From Coenobita brevimanus (taxonomy: Eukaryota > Arthropoda > Malacostraca > Decapoda > Coenobitidae): DNA of 64,000 bases. Below are positions 1 through 10,674 of this stretch, one piece after another. Positions within the stretch are counted from its first letter, which is position 1. Each line of letters opens with the position of its first letter. The stretch spans positions 23,153,574 through 23,217,573 of the forward strand of contig CM064732.1 in assembly GCA_032717465.1 (NCBI GenBank), read 5' to 3'. The notes beneath the pieces are model-generated. The model worked only from the letters and a program-made list of their open reading frames with translations. It searched no databases and was not told the DNA's origin. The position numbers and the translations under genes are program-made.

Positions 1-70
<70 letters not shown>
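1..70. repeat. (TA)n microsatellite
   Basis: Uninterrupted TA dinucleotide run at the window edge; it probably extends beyond the window. Confidence 0.97.
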
Positions 71-75
<5 letters not shown>

Positions 76-800
76 ACCCATTTTATAATATCCAGTCTGT
101 TCATTTCCTTTTCTATTTCACCTCTTTCCATTCCGTTCTTTTTTCTACCTATATCATAATTGTAATTTCAGTTTGTATAAATATTTTGACATTGATCCCC
201 TAAACACTCACCTCCTGTTCCTCTGCGCTTTTACAATCGCAATTTCAATGTGTATAGGTTATTTCCCTTTTCAGTTAACTCCTTATCATTATCTTAGTAC
301 TCCCTTGTTCACTTCCCGTTTCTCCCTCCTCATCATTGCAACCTTAACTTGATATAATTCGTTTTCCACGAATCCTCTTATGTTTCTCTTCCTGTTTCCA
401 ACCCTTCTAATGTCGTCGAATTTCCGTTGTATTATCACTCGTTGGTTCTAATCTTTTTCTATTACTCGCCTCTCCACTTCCAAAATTGCAATTTGTTCAT
501 TTCCTTTTCCATGTAATCTGCTATCATTCTCTTCCTATGTTCCACCTTAACACAGTTACATTTCCATATTAGTTCGCTTTCCGTTTAACCGCTTATTCCT
601 TTCCTGTTTCGCTGCATTTCATAAATGTAATTTCGCGTCTGTATCTAATTCCTCTATCAGTTAACATATTCTCTTCATATTTCCACTCATTCCATCTTCC
701 TCTTTCTCTTCAGTTCACGAAACCATATCAGCTTTACTATATTTCCTTCTTTATTACCCTTCAGCCAAATGACGTTTACTTGCCACAATAAAATTATTTC
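71..800. repeat. Pyrimidine-rich degenerate tandem repeat
   Basis: CT-rich low-complexity DNA in which a motif like 'ttgtaatttcagtttgtat' recurs in diverged form near 168, 232, 335, 484 and 608, giving a loose period of roughly 110-130 bases. No coding signal is seen on either strand. Calling it a decayed minisatellite is inference. Confidence 0.45.
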
Positions 801-1334
801 TTCTGATAAAAACAACACATCCTTTGTTTAGGAGACCAGTGGAGATTATATCTAACCTGTCTAATACAAACAGCCTCTCCAATGCTGCATGAGGTCGTCC
901 AGGAAATATAAGAATTAACTAGAGCAAGGAGCTGTTTGCTGCCTGCTCCTCGGGGAAAAGGATACTGTCAAATAAAAAGGGTTAAGGAAATCCATTTTGC
1001 TAATCTTCAGCCTCAGAAAAAAGAGCGGATAATCCGATGATGCTTGGCAAATTTCCTTCTCGTCTGACATACTAGCCAGATACCGCCACTACCAATAAAT
1101 CTACGTATCTGTCTATTCATACATGATTCTTCACATTCCTCGAATCTGTTTATCTGTTTACCCACAAAACCATACATTTATCCATAGACACACGCTAACC
1201 AAAGCTCATCAAACCAGATCTTCAGTATTAAAAAAAAAAAAAAATAAATCATGACCATACAGCAAATCCAAGGGCGGTCGACGTCCTTGTAAAACAAGCT
1301 CAGCAGATTTCAACCACCAACCAATATTCCCAAA
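801..1334. other. No recognisable gene
   Basis: Apparently non-coding DNA between the CT-rich tract and the LINE tail. It holds a short poly(A) run near 1231-1244. Short open frames here overlap the 3' untranslated part of the neighbouring LINE or have no recognisable protein similarity. Confidence 0.5.
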
Positions 1335-1611
1335 GATTCATCATCATCATCATCATCCGGACTCCTTTCCCACCCAAGGGCAGGGTGAGGAGTAGCAATG
1401 TCCAGACAGCACAAATTTGCCCAATCCAAATAGGCCACACTTCCACTGACTCATCATTCAAGCCCCCGGAATCCTGGCTCCACCGGATACGCCAAAAACA
1501 TTCACCACATTCTGCAGCTTCACACAGCGCATCCGATTGAGTCAATCCGGACGCTGCCATGCTTACAAGGGGTGCCAAAATCCCTGATCACGTACTTCTC
1601 ACAAAATTCGT

Positions 1612-2490
1612 CTAGCCAGCTCGATCTCTTGTCAGTTCCCTAGCCTCACCGACTTCCAAACCTCTCTTCCTCACACACTCATCCACCATATATTTCCACC
1701 TTCCCCTTGGCCTACCTCGCCTCGTCCCTCCTTCAAATTCGCTCAGGTATACCTTTTTTACCACTCTATTGTTATCCATTCTTTCCAAATGACCATACCA
1801 TCTCAGGACACTCTCCTCGATTCTGGTGTCCACCGACATCCTCACTCCACACCTTTCACGAATCACATTATTTCGTATCCTATCCACCCTCTGTACTCCA
1901 CATACATTCTTCAGCAGCCCCATCTCCACTGCTCTTACTCTTGACTTTTCATTTTCATGCCACACCATAGTCTCACACCCATATGTTAGAGTTGGCACTA
2001 ACACTCCCTCATGTAAGCCTCGTGCAGCTGCAATACTCAAGCCACTGTTTCTTATCAAGGCCTTCATTGCACCAGCCACTTTTCTTCCTTGTGTCACTCT
2101 ACTTTCAACTTCTTTTGCACATTTTCCTCTCTTTTCTATCATTGTACCCAAGTATTTGAACTCTCTCACCAATTCCAGTCTCTCTCCATTCACTGTGACA
2201 TCACATTGGGAGTCACCTTCTCTCTCAATAAGCATCAATTTACTCTTCTCTACATTTACTTTCAAGGCACGACGCTCAAAGACATCAGCAAAACTCTGCA
2301 CCAGCCTACTGAGTTCTTGTCCAGTACTTGCAAGCAGTACTGCATCATCAGCATACAACAAATTTGAGATATTCCATCTATCACCATTCATTACCAGCGC
2401 CATCCCTCTCTCCATTACTCGTGTTTTTACTTCTCTCATCACCCCATCCATATATACAGTATATTGAACAACCAAGGGGTCATCACACAA
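1612..2490 (-). pseudogene. LINE reverse transcriptase, C-terminal half
   Basis: An open frame of 292 residues containing the RT catalytic box Y-A-D-D (codons at 2344-2355), the following V-N-V-E-K-S-K strand, the F-K-Y-L-G motif, and the RTE-type C-terminal signature V-L-R-W-Y-G-H-L-E-R-M-D followed by R-R-G-R-P-R. These are the palm and thumb of a LINE RT that would copy element RNA at the nick during target-primed reverse transcription. The frame shifts at its N-terminal side into 2792-2439. The apparent start methionine is not a real translation start, because the fragment begins mid-domain. Confidence 0.85.
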
Positions 2491-2792
2491 TCTTGTCGCA
2501 CGCCTTCATCGATCGTGAACCACTCACTTAGATGCCCATTAACCCTTAAACATGCTTCGCTACCATCATAAAAACTCTTGACAGCACCTAACAGCTTACC
2601 ATCTAAACCATACATGCGCAAAACTTTCCACAATCCTTCTCTGTCAATTTTGTCGTATGCTTTTTCCAGATCCATGAATGCCATAAACACCTTATGGTCC
2701 TTCTCACAAGCCTTCTCTGCTACCTGTCTCACTGCAAATACTTGATCCACACATCCTCTGCCACTCCTAAAGCCACCCTGTTCATCACTCAC
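2439..2792 (-). pseudogene. LINE reverse transcriptase, fingers/palm fragment
   Basis: An open frame of about 117 residues with [23 protein letters not shown] (the first catalytic aspartate region) and a V-R-Q-D-C-V-M-T-P-W-L-F-N motif. In the related unbroken copy at 53.5 kb the latter reads [13 protein letters not shown], so a glycine has changed to aspartate here. A frameshift near 2450-2490 separates it from the YADD-bearing segment. Same element as the pieces on either side. Confidence 0.82.
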
Positions 2793-3276
2793 TAGGACTT
2801 CTGATATCTCTCATACTTTCTCTATAATAATTCTTCCATATACCTTTCCTACCACACTCAATAACTTATGCCACGATAATTCTTGCACTCACTTCGCTCA
2901 CCTTTATTTTTGCACAGGGGTACAATCACAGCCTATTTCCACTCTGCAGGCATAGTTTCACTCACCCAAGCCTTCTTACATATCTCCAACAAGCATTTCA
3001 TTCCACTCTCTCCACTACACTTAAGCATCTCTACATACACCTCATCAACCCCAGCTGCTTTCCCGTTTTTCAGCCGTTTCACAGCGCTTTGAGTGTCACG
3101 TCTCCTGGCACTGCATTCCTTCTCTGCACACCCCCAAAACCAATCATGTTTACAGCCACTCTGCTCTCTCAATTACCATTCATCAGGCTTTCAAAATAAT
3201 CTTTCCATCTGGTCCTTACTTTATCTCCATGGGTTAGTAACCTACCACCTGCATCCTTCACACCATCACATTTCTT

Positions 3277-4211
3277 TCAGCTTTCACTTTTACATTTCCG
3301 CACCTCTTTCCAGAATAACTTCCTATTTTCAGGGTAGTTCGCGTTCATGTTTCTTCCCAGATCATCATTTACCTCCTTCTTTTTCCTCATCACTAGTCTC
3401 TTTACCTGCTTCTTGCTCTCGATATACTCAGTTCTTATTTCAACTGAACCCCTATCCTGTAACCACTTTAGCCACTTCTTCCTCTTTTCCTCCACTGCTC
3501 TCTCAACCTCCTCATCCCACTATGCCATACCCATCTTTTTTGTTGATACTCTTGTCACACCACACACCACTTTAGCATTCCTAACTAAACAATCCCTATA
3601 CGCATTCCACAGGCTGTCCAGATCCCTTTCATTTCAGTTTACTGATTCTAACTCGTCCTCTACTTTGGTCCTGTAATCATCTGCCATTTCTTTGATCCTT
3701 AGCTTCTCAACTTTCAGTCTTTCTCCCTGACTGCTCCTCTCTTTCTTGATCCACCTCGCTCCTCTCAGCTTGATCTTGCATACCATGATCTGACAGACCT
3801 CCACATCGTCCTCTCACAGCCCTCGTATCAGCAACCATTCCCATCATCGACCTCTTTACGAGGACATAATTAATCAGGCTTCTTTCCACACGATCCCCGT
3901 TTCCTCTATATCACGTATATTTATGTGCAACTTTGTGTTTGAAATAAGAATGACAAATGCACAACCTCCTCTCCTGACATATCCTTTAATCGATTCCCAT
4001 TATCATTTTCTCCTGGTACTCCATAACAACCCATTATCATCATTATGTCATCCTCAGGACCAGTGCCTACTCTTCCGTTCATATCCCCCATCATGATCAC
4101 TTTATAGCTCCTGGGCATTTCTCCCACTACTTCACCCAGCTCATCCCAAACCCTGTCTTTCTCCCTTTCACTCCTGTCCTCACATGATGCATATGCTACA
4201 ATCACTGCCAC
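3277..4211 (-). pseudogene. LINE endonuclease and linker remnants
   Basis: Three short frames (4211-3921, 3889-3707, 3495-3277) cover the second half of an AP-type endonuclease and the EN-RT linker. Visible motifs are G-D-M-N-G-R-V-G, L-I-N-Y-V-L-V, G-L-S-D-H (the endonuclease catalytic histidine region) and K-L-F-W-K-E-V-R, which recurs as M-F-W-K-E-V-K in the other LINE copies of this window. The frames are separated by stops and shifts. The N-terminal endonuclease motifs are missing. Confidence 0.75.
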
Positions 4212-4215
4212 TTTC

Positions 4216-5023
4216 AGTAGAAGGAGAGATTTTGGGTTCAGTGAGGAACAGGGCTAAAGGGGATACTGACTGGAGGAAAAAGTGAACGGAATTCAGATTG
4301 GTACTAAAACCATGGATATTAGCGAAATAAAAGGCCGAACCTCTGCTACTCCACTGATGAGCATGAATTGCCTATGCAACAGCCGCTGTCGGTAGCCTAC
4401 AGTCCCTTGGTTTTGACAAAGAGTGCCCTGTGCCGCCAGTCCTACCCTGCCGGTGATGGGAATCCGAGATAGCACAGAATTTGCTTATATTAATGCAGTG
4501 GCCATTGCGAAGAGGGGATGGGTATGGAAGGTGTGATATCTAATGTGCATATAGTGTGGTGCAGACAGGTGAAGGTAGAGGGATTATGAGAGTATTCCGG
4601 CCCACTCTCTGTATTAATAAAAACACTGAAAATGTTCAGCAAAGACAGATGGTCAGGAACAGATCCTGAAGGCTGGTGAAACAAGAGCTCCAGATCTGCT
4701 CTGTCACCAGCTTACCATCCACCTCGGGAGTACTGACCTGTTCGAGGGGTGCTACAGTCTATTCCCTTATGCCTATCTTCATCAATCTTCATTTTTCTGC
4801 CTATACAGTATGTTCGTCCATCCCTTCTCACCCACCTCTCCCACCATTCGTTTTTTCTTCAATTTTTACTTATTCGTTCATTCTTTTTCATTCCTCTCTT
4901 CCACATAAATCATTGGCCATTAATCTGATCACTTTTTCTTCACACATATTTATCCAATTTCTTTTCACCCGCCCTTAACGAAAAAAAAAAAAAAAAAATG
5001 TAGTAACACAAGAAACACCAACA
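4216..5023. other. No recognisable gene
   Basis: Moderate-complexity DNA with a poly(A) run at about 4980-4998. Short open frames on both strands show no recognisable motif. It may include the original target of LINE copy A. Confidence 0.45.
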
Positions 5024-5346
5024 TTGTGCAGGAAACTGAACCCTGGACGCTTCAGAAAAGTGCCAGGCAGCTTTTCAATGTATCACGGCTTGGTAAAAGT
5101 TCTCACCTTGTCAGTACAGGTGTCTTTCATCATAAAGACTTGCTGAATGTGGTTTGGATATGAGTAAAGTTTCGACCTGTCCGAGTGCCAAAGGACTGTC
5201 GCTTCCCTTTCAAGTCTACACTGGGGGCTGGGGTATCTTGGCCAGAAGTATGTGACAAGGCCAGACAACTTTTACCAGGTCGTGGTATACTGTAAAGCTG
5301 CCTGGTTCTTGTCTGAAGAGAGCTGGGTTCAAGTTCCAGCACAGTA
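5024..5346. repeat. Foldback (long inverted repeat) element
   Basis: The left arm (about 5024-5125) and the reverse complement of the right arm (about 5235-5346) align with only scattered mismatches, for example 'ccaggcagcttt' and 'ctggtaaaagtt' in both. About 110 bases separate them. The right end contains a box-B-like GGTTCAAGTTCC flanked by complementary GCTGG and CCAGC, so a tRNA-derived origin is possible. No coding capacity. Confidence 0.7.
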
Positions 5347-5400
5347 TAAGCAATATATTAGTTCACCATCCAGTGTTTGAATTTCTCATCGAATCCATTT

Positions 5401-5401
5401 T

Positions 5402-5434
<33 letters not shown>

Positions 5435-5482
5435 TATTATTATTATTATTATTATTATTAATATTATTATTATTATTATAAT
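5401..5482. repeat. (TAA)n/(TTA)n compound microsatellite
   Basis: A run of AAT units switches to ATT units near its middle, making an imperfect palindrome of trinucleotide repeats. Confidence 0.97.
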
Positions 5483-5564
5483 CCTCTAACCCTCCATCTT
5501 TTCCATTCTTCTTCAATACAACCCCTACAGACCGCAAGTCTCCCCTTAATTTTTGAACTTTCAC

Positions 5565-5839
5565 CAAGGTATATTTTTTTCTTGCAAGTTTCATGAGCTT
5601 GAATTTACACATCTGAAAATGTATATTTCACTCCAACCTGACTAATGGTTACCGCAATATCGACCATCAAAAAATGTCAACAACAAAAATTCTTTCCCCT
5701 CAAGTATAGAGTGAGTGAAGAAAATGCACCAAAGCAAATTTTGGTCTTGTAGGTTTGAAGAGCTTGGTTTTACACACCAGAGAATCTCACTCTTATATGT
5801 CTAATGGTTACTGTACAATCGACCATCACAAATAAAAAA
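5565..5839. repeat. Diverged tandem duplication, period about 162 bp
   Basis: 5565-5677 and 5726-5839 align: both contain 'gagcttg' followed by 'ttttacacac' or a close variant, then 'ctaatggttac' and 'tcgaccatca'. No coding potential. Confidence 0.7.
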
Positions 5840-7459
5840 TGGCACTCCTTGCTATGAACGAGAATGAGAAGTCAAGGGGAATAAGGAGGTGGAGGAAGTA
5901 TGGAGGGACATCAGGAACGGGGGAAAGAGAGGGAATATGTCTCCCACTCACACTCAGTATGGTCTAGAGGGGATATGGGGGGGGGGAGTGTCCGTGGGAG
6001 GGGACACAGAGGGCAGGGTACAATGGGGCAACAGGAGGTGGAGAGATGACCTTGGGAAAGGTAGGGTCCCCATATCCAGGAAGGAGGCCAGATCATGACT
6101 CCCACCACCTGATCTCTTAGCTTCCATTGGCTAGGTACCATTTACATCACAAAAGAGGCAGAGTTACAGCTCTCCAGTTCTTTGTTACCTCTCTATGATC
6201 ATCAGCCATAGGACTTTATCGTACATTCTCCGAGGCCCACGATCGTCAGCCATGGGACTTTTAGAGGTTAATCTCTTTTTCTTCTGTCGGTTCATGTTCT
6301 GTCACTTCTTTTAATGTTCATCCATCTCATCTCACCTAGTTTTGTTTTAATTTAGTTTTTATTTTCTTTGTAGCCATACAGCCACGATATCAGCTTTATA
6401 CACGAATGTCCAATGTCCATACTGTTCAAGTTCTCTACCTATTATTCTCATCCATTATTTCTCACAAGCCTTTGCTTATCACTATCTTACTATTCAGTCA
6501 TTATTTCATCCTCCATCTGCCTATCCATTTATCCATGCACCCTCTATCTGCCCGTCCATCCCATCATTTATTTATCACTTTTTCTTTCATTTAACCATCC
6601 CTCTAATCATGATTGTTATCCATGTAACGATCCAGTCAGCCATCCTTTTCCTACGTTCCGTCATTATACCTTTCATCGTATATTGTTCATCTACCCCTAT
6701 CCATCCATCCATCCACGCATTCTTTCTTACCACCTACATCCAAACTCTATATTTCCTCTCCATCTAACCACCCATCCTTTCATCCATTTGACTTCATTTC
6801 ATCCATCCATTTTCACTCCCATCATGACCCCAGTAACCACAAAACAGATAATCCCCCACCACCACCTTCCACCTGCCTATCCCTCGCTAATATCCAGTCC
6901 GGAAAATCAGCCAAGCGTCGAAGATAATTAGGGATTATAATCACCCAATAATTACTCCTGGAAATAATCAGATAATTGCCTCCAGGGGGCGGGGATGGCG
7001 GGAAGTGACAATGCCCACTGCAAATGACCCACGGCTTGATTTTTTTTAATACCCTTAATTGTAGAGGAAGGTAAAGGAGGAGTAGGGTCCCTTTACCATA
7101 ATGAACTTCCATCTCAATAACAGTATCCTTTATTTTTCGTTAAGAAAGTGTCACAAAGGATCCACATTTATTTTTTCAGTCGAGTGTATCTTATCTGATT
7201 TGCTTTTAGTCTTCCTACCACCTGGCGATTATATTAAGCTTAGAAAATGCCTCTTGTAATGAAATGTTTAATAGTCCACGTCGTTCAATTTGGCTTTTAG
7301 GTATGAATAACATACTTTCAAGATTTAAAGCACTCAGCAATTTCGGGATATTTTAGAGTCAAAAGGTATGGGTATCTCTTATAAATATATACCGAATCTA
7401 CATAGAGTTAAATTCATTCGTACACTTTGTTTTTCACGAAGTAATCAAAACAAATAAAT
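5840..7459. other. Non-coding, low-complexity tracts
   Basis: No gene seen. It holds a purine-rich tract (about 5870-6075, with a run of nine G near 5979-5987), a 48-bp direct repeat ('atcagccataggactt' near 6198 and 'gtcagccatgggactt' near 6247) and a pyrimidine-rich, (ATCC)-rich tract at about 6400-6830. The open frames in these tracts are compositional. Confidence 0.5.
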
Positions 7460-8980
7460 CTCTATCTATCTATCTATTGCCAGACGCCTTAATCCCGTAA
7501 GGGGTGGCCACAAACAAATCGCCTCCACGTCGCCCTGTCGCCCGCCGTTTCCACAGCCCTGCTCACAACTCACACCACCCTCTCTCATATACCTCTCCAC
7601 TCCATCCCTCCATTTCATCCTCGGCCTCCCCCTCCCTCTCCCCCCTTCCACCTCACTCACATACACTCTACTCGTTAGTCTCTCACCCTCCATCCTCTCC
7701 ACATGGCCAAACCACCTCAGTGTGTTCCTCCTAACGCTTCCTGTCACATCCACATCCACGCCACAACGCTGCTTTATATCCTCATTTGTCAGCCTATCTC
7801 TCCATGTGACTCAACAGGCTCCTCTTAAGTAACTCCTTTCCCACTGCTCTCACTCTTGACTTGTGTCCTTCCAACAACGTCCAAGCTTCACTTCCATATG
7901 ATAGAGCTGGTATCACAATACTGTCATGTAGTAACTTTTTCACTTCCATGCTAACTTCCCTGTTTCTTATCACTGCTTTCAAGGAACAAGCAACCTTTCT
8001 TCCTTGTTGTACCCTTTCATGCACTTTACCCTCCAAACTTCCATCCTTATTCATCACACTCCCCAAGTACTTAAACGTACTCATATTTTCCATTTCCTCA
8101 CCAACCAACCTACTGTAAATTCACTGACTTCACCTCTCTCAAAGACCATCATTTTACTCTTCCCTACATTCACCTTCAGATTCCGTTTCTTACAAACTCT
8201 CCCAAACTCATCCACCAAGCCTTGCAGCTCCCCTTCATCTTCACTTAACAACACAGTATCATCTGCAAACAACAGTACAGGGAGTTTCCAAACACCACCC
8301 TCTCTCACTAGCACCACTCCAACATCCACTGCCCTACCTTGTATCTCTTTTATTACCCCATCCATGTACAGATTGAGTAACCATGGAGACATGACACATC
8401 CCCTGTTTCAACCCAACCTTCAAAGAGAAAAATTCACTCAGTTCACCATAAACACACACTGCAGCCTTAGCACTGTCATACATACTCTTCACAGCATTCA
8501 ACAACTTCCCATCTACTCCATATGTTCCTAATATTATCCACAATCCTTACCTATCCACGCTGTCATATGCTTTCTCCAAATTTCCCTAACTCTGTCAATA
8601 AGTACCCTACTATACACTTTTCCTACTACACTAAGAAGACAAATGTCCCTATGATTACCACACACTTCTTTTTCCCCTTTTCCTTTGTACAAGGAAATAA
8701 TTATACCTGACTTCCAATCCTCCGGGACTCTACCGTCCTCCCAGGCCAATCTGCACATCTTCCACATCCATTCTACTGCTATCTCTCCCACATGCTTCAG
8801 CATTTCACCGCACACTTCATCAGTTTCTGGGGCTTTCTCCAATTTGACTTTCTTCATTGCTTCCACAACTTCTATACTACTGATTTCTTCCTGTCTTCTC
8901 ACCTCCCTCCCTCTCCCAGCAATTCCCCAGCCACTTATACTCGCATTTACTTCCATTCTCTATGGTCAACAATTCCTTAA
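7460..8980 (-). mobile_element. RTE-like LINE, 3' half (copy B), split from 10671-12245
   Basis: Minus strand, reverse transcriptase through the 3' end. Frames 8956-8534, 8543-8334, 8392-8081, 8108-7794 and 7759-7466 carry in order K-A-P-E-T-D-E-V, L-Y-K-G-K-G, the F-A-D-D catalytic box (8258-8269), [17 protein letters not shown] and R-G-R-P-R. The 3' end is the 'attgccagacgcc' module followed by (GATA)n at 7460-7476. Several shifts and stops inactivate it. Close relative of the copy at 53.5 kb. Its 5' edge is the TTAA at 8977-8980, where another element has inserted; the sequence resumes at 10671. Confidence 0.9.
8081..8956 (-). pseudogene. LINE reverse transcriptase core, frameshifted
   Basis: The RT fingers and palm of LINE copy B lie in three overlapping frames. 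The first (8956-8534) has V-K-L-E-K-A-P-E-T-D-E-V-C-G-E-M-L-K and then [15 protein letters not shown]. The middle one (8543-8334) has L-K-Q-G. The last (8392-8081) has M-S-P-W-L-L-N-L-Y-M-D-G and [10 protein letters not shown]. Compared with the unbroken copy at 53.5 kb, the E-Q-G-G-F-R and M-D-L-E-K-A-Y-D section is missing between the first two frames, which suggests an internal deletion near 8560-8580. Confidence 0.82.
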
Positions 8981-9029
8981 CTCCTCCATGGCCGGTGACG
9001 TCGAATGACGTTTAGCCGATAAATGGCCA

Positions 9030-9665
9030 CAGGCAAAAATTTTTGGGAAGTGAACGAACGTTCTGAACGTTTTCAGACTGACCTACACTACACTCCCATA
9101 CACTCCAGTTCAGAGCCTGCTGCTGTGGTGAGTGGATTTTCGATTTTTTCGCTCCTGGCCATGCCTAAACAAGCACAACTACACCCATTATCTCGACCCA
9201 GGGAGAAGATATCATCTTTGTCCTCTCTTGCAAAACACACACAACCACCTGTTTACGATTATGAAGTAATACAGGCACAAACAAAAAAAACATGATAAGT
9301 AAAAAATACATTTTTGTCTTGGTATCTTCCTATTTGCTCAGGTTTGCTGTAATGGTTTGGATCATTAGATGCAGTGCAGTTTGTAGAAAACTGTGAAAAC
9401 TTTCGGGAAGTGAACGAAAATCTTGGACATGAGACTGACCTTGACTTCACCTTCACACATATCATCTGTCAGTTCACCACTTGCTGCCGTGACAAGTGGA
9501 TGTACGATTTTTTCGCTCGTGACCATACCCAAAAACACATACAGTAGTTACACCCATTATCTCGGCCCAGACAGAAAATATAATCTTTTTCCTCCCTTGC
9601 AAAACACACACAACCACCCTGTTAACGAGACAGCAATATATAATGTGAAAATAACAAGATAAAAT
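9030..9665. repeat. Tandem duplication inside the TTAA insert, period about 360 bp
   Basis: About 9030-9300 and 9390-9665 align across most of their length. Shared segments include 'gggaagtgaacgaa', 'cgattttttcgctc', 'acacccattatctcg' and 'ttgcaaaacacacacaacc'. The copies differ by scattered substitutions, so the duplication is not recent. Confidence 0.85.
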
Positions 9666-10052
9666 GATAAAGATGAACGTAAAATGATAAAGATGAACAT
9701 GTTATAACGGAAAAAAATACGTTTCCCCCCATCTGTAAATCTATTTATTTCTGCTTTGTCTCTGTATTCATAATAATTAGACTTATTCCTAGTTCTGAAA
9801 CTGCATTACGATTCTATTTTTAGCCATGCTCGTGGTGTGGGAGCTCGAAGGGCAACTCAACTTCCGTATTGCTAATCTGATCTGACCCTCCACTTTGTTC
9901 TCCTGTGGCAGAGTCTATCCTCGAAGGAAGTGCAATTTTCTTATTTAGGACTGAAAATTCAACCCTTTCTGCTCCCCTTTTCTATGCATGGGCACAACAA
10001 TAACGTAAAAAATAACTCAAAACTACCATAAACATTTTTATATCAACAACAA
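9666..10052. other. Non-coding DNA within the TTAA insert
   Basis: AT-rich internal sequence of the TTAA-flanked insert; no gene or clear repeat seen. Confidence 0.5.
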
Positions 10053-10285
10053 ATTGCCAGACGCCATGTATCCCAAACGGGGTGGCCAAGGGCTTAGAGT
10101 TAATTGTTTTACAGGGAGGGGCACTAATCCTCCACCAACCCCACTTGACACGTAGGGAGAACGTTATGCCAACAGCATCTGGTGTTCCCAGGCGGTCACC
10201 CATCCAAGTACTAACCAGACCCAACGTTGCTTAACTTCGCTGATCGGACGGGAAGCGGTGTACTCAACGTGGTATGCCATATCAA
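10053..10285 (-). mobile_element. SINE with 5S rRNA-derived head and LINE-derived tail
   Basis: Minus strand, read 5' to 3': a full 5S rRNA-like head (10285 to about 10167); a body resembling the 5' leader of the LINE at 12.2 kb (shared 'ttagtgcccctccc' followed by 'gtaaaacaattaact' here and 'cggaaaacagctaact' there); and a 3' module 'ggcgtctggcaat' that is also the 3' end of the RTE-like LINEs at 7.5 and 53.5 kb. The 5S head supplies an internal RNA polymerase III promoter, as in the SINE3 class; the shared 3' end would let the LINE machinery mobilise it. Related short elements lie at 21.4 and 44.1 kb. Confidence 0.88.
10167..10285 (-). rRNA. 5S rRNA-like sequence (SINE head, probably not a functional 5S gene)
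   Basis: About 119 bases match 5S rRNA from end to end, including 'agttaagcaacgttggg' (box A region) and 'tggatgggtgaccgcctggg' (box C region). The position of nucleotide 8 (GGCATACC) places nucleotide 1 at about 10285 and the 3' GGC at 10168, so the length equals a normal 5S RNA. The first seven bases do not pair well with the 3' end as mature 5S would. It is followed directly by LINE-like sequence instead of a T-run terminator, so it is best read as a SINE promoter. A real 5S gene is less likely. Confidence 0.85.
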
Positions 10286-10670
10286 GAAGGTAAAAAAAAA
10301 AAGTGTTTTCCAGCCATTCCTAACATATTATATGTACTGAAATCATTCGATATCATCATATCTATTATATGCACAACATTTCAGCACCATTTGCATTGTT
10401 TGGGGAGGTAAAAAAAAAAAAATCACCTGCCTAGTTGCGTCGCGGCAGCGCCCCTGGGCAGTGGATATCAGTTGCCGATATTTCTGCAACTTCTGTGCTC
10501 CACTGCAAGCCACAGAATGCATCTAGGAAGCTGGGATTTTCACTGTTAGGTGCATCTGAACTTTCTCTTCAATATGGAAAGAAAAAAAATCAATTTTCGA
10601 AGCTTCAAAAAATGGATTCGGCGTCGGCCTGGCATGCACGGAAAATTCCAGGCCTTCAGCCTCAGAGGGG
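10286..10670. other. Right part of the TTAA insert, non-coding
   Basis: A-rich and mixed DNA leading to the right inverted terminus of the TTAA insert at 10657-10670. Short open frames here are not recognisable proteins; one minus frame runs out of the LINE linker across the insertion boundary and is artefactual beyond 10674. Confidence 0.5.
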
Positions 10671-10674
10671 TTAA

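Larger units (their letters stand above)
1335..4215 (-). mobile_element. RTE-like LINE retrotransposon, degenerate (copy A)
   Basis: Minus-strand non-LTR retrotransposon. Read 5' to 3' it carries an AP-endonuclease remnant (4211-3921 with a G-D-M-N-G-R-V-G motif, then 3889-3707 with L-S-D-H), a linker (3495-3277), reverse transcriptase pieces (3172-2933, 2792-2439, 2490-1612) and a 3' untranslated region ending in a (GAT)n tail at about 1339-1357. EN plus RT in one short unit with a microsatellite tail fits the RTE clade; the exact clade is inferred. At least five frame breaks make it inactive. The 5' boundary is uncertain: endonuclease similarity stops near 4215, well short of a complete N-terminus, so it is probably 5' truncated. 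Confidence 0.85.
8981..10670. mobile_element. TTAA-flanked insert with short terminal inverted repeats (non-autonomous piggyBac-like)
   Basis: A 1690-bp segment interrupts a LINE and is bordered by TTAA on both sides (8977-8980 and 10671-10674). Removing it and one TTAA rebuilds exactly the sequence of the related LINE at 53.66 kb, which proves an insertion with TTAA target duplication. The ends are imperfect inverted repeats: CTCCTCCATGGCCG on the left and CCCCTCTGAGGCTG on the right read inward, 10 of 14 matching. TTAA duplication is the hallmark of the piggyBac superfamily. No transposase frame is present, so it would depend on a transposase in trans. It contains a tandem duplication and a nested 5S-headed SINE. 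Confidence 0.85.

Noticed and set aside
4361..4395. CTGATGAGCATG as a hammerhead core
   Set aside because: A short stem can follow, but the required GAAA is replaced by AACAG and there is no nearby Penelope-like element.
10167..10285. A functional 5S rRNA gene
   Set aside because: The 3' end runs straight into LINE-like sequence with no T-run terminator, the 5' and 3' ends do not pair as in mature 5S, and it lies inside a transposon; a SINE head fits better.
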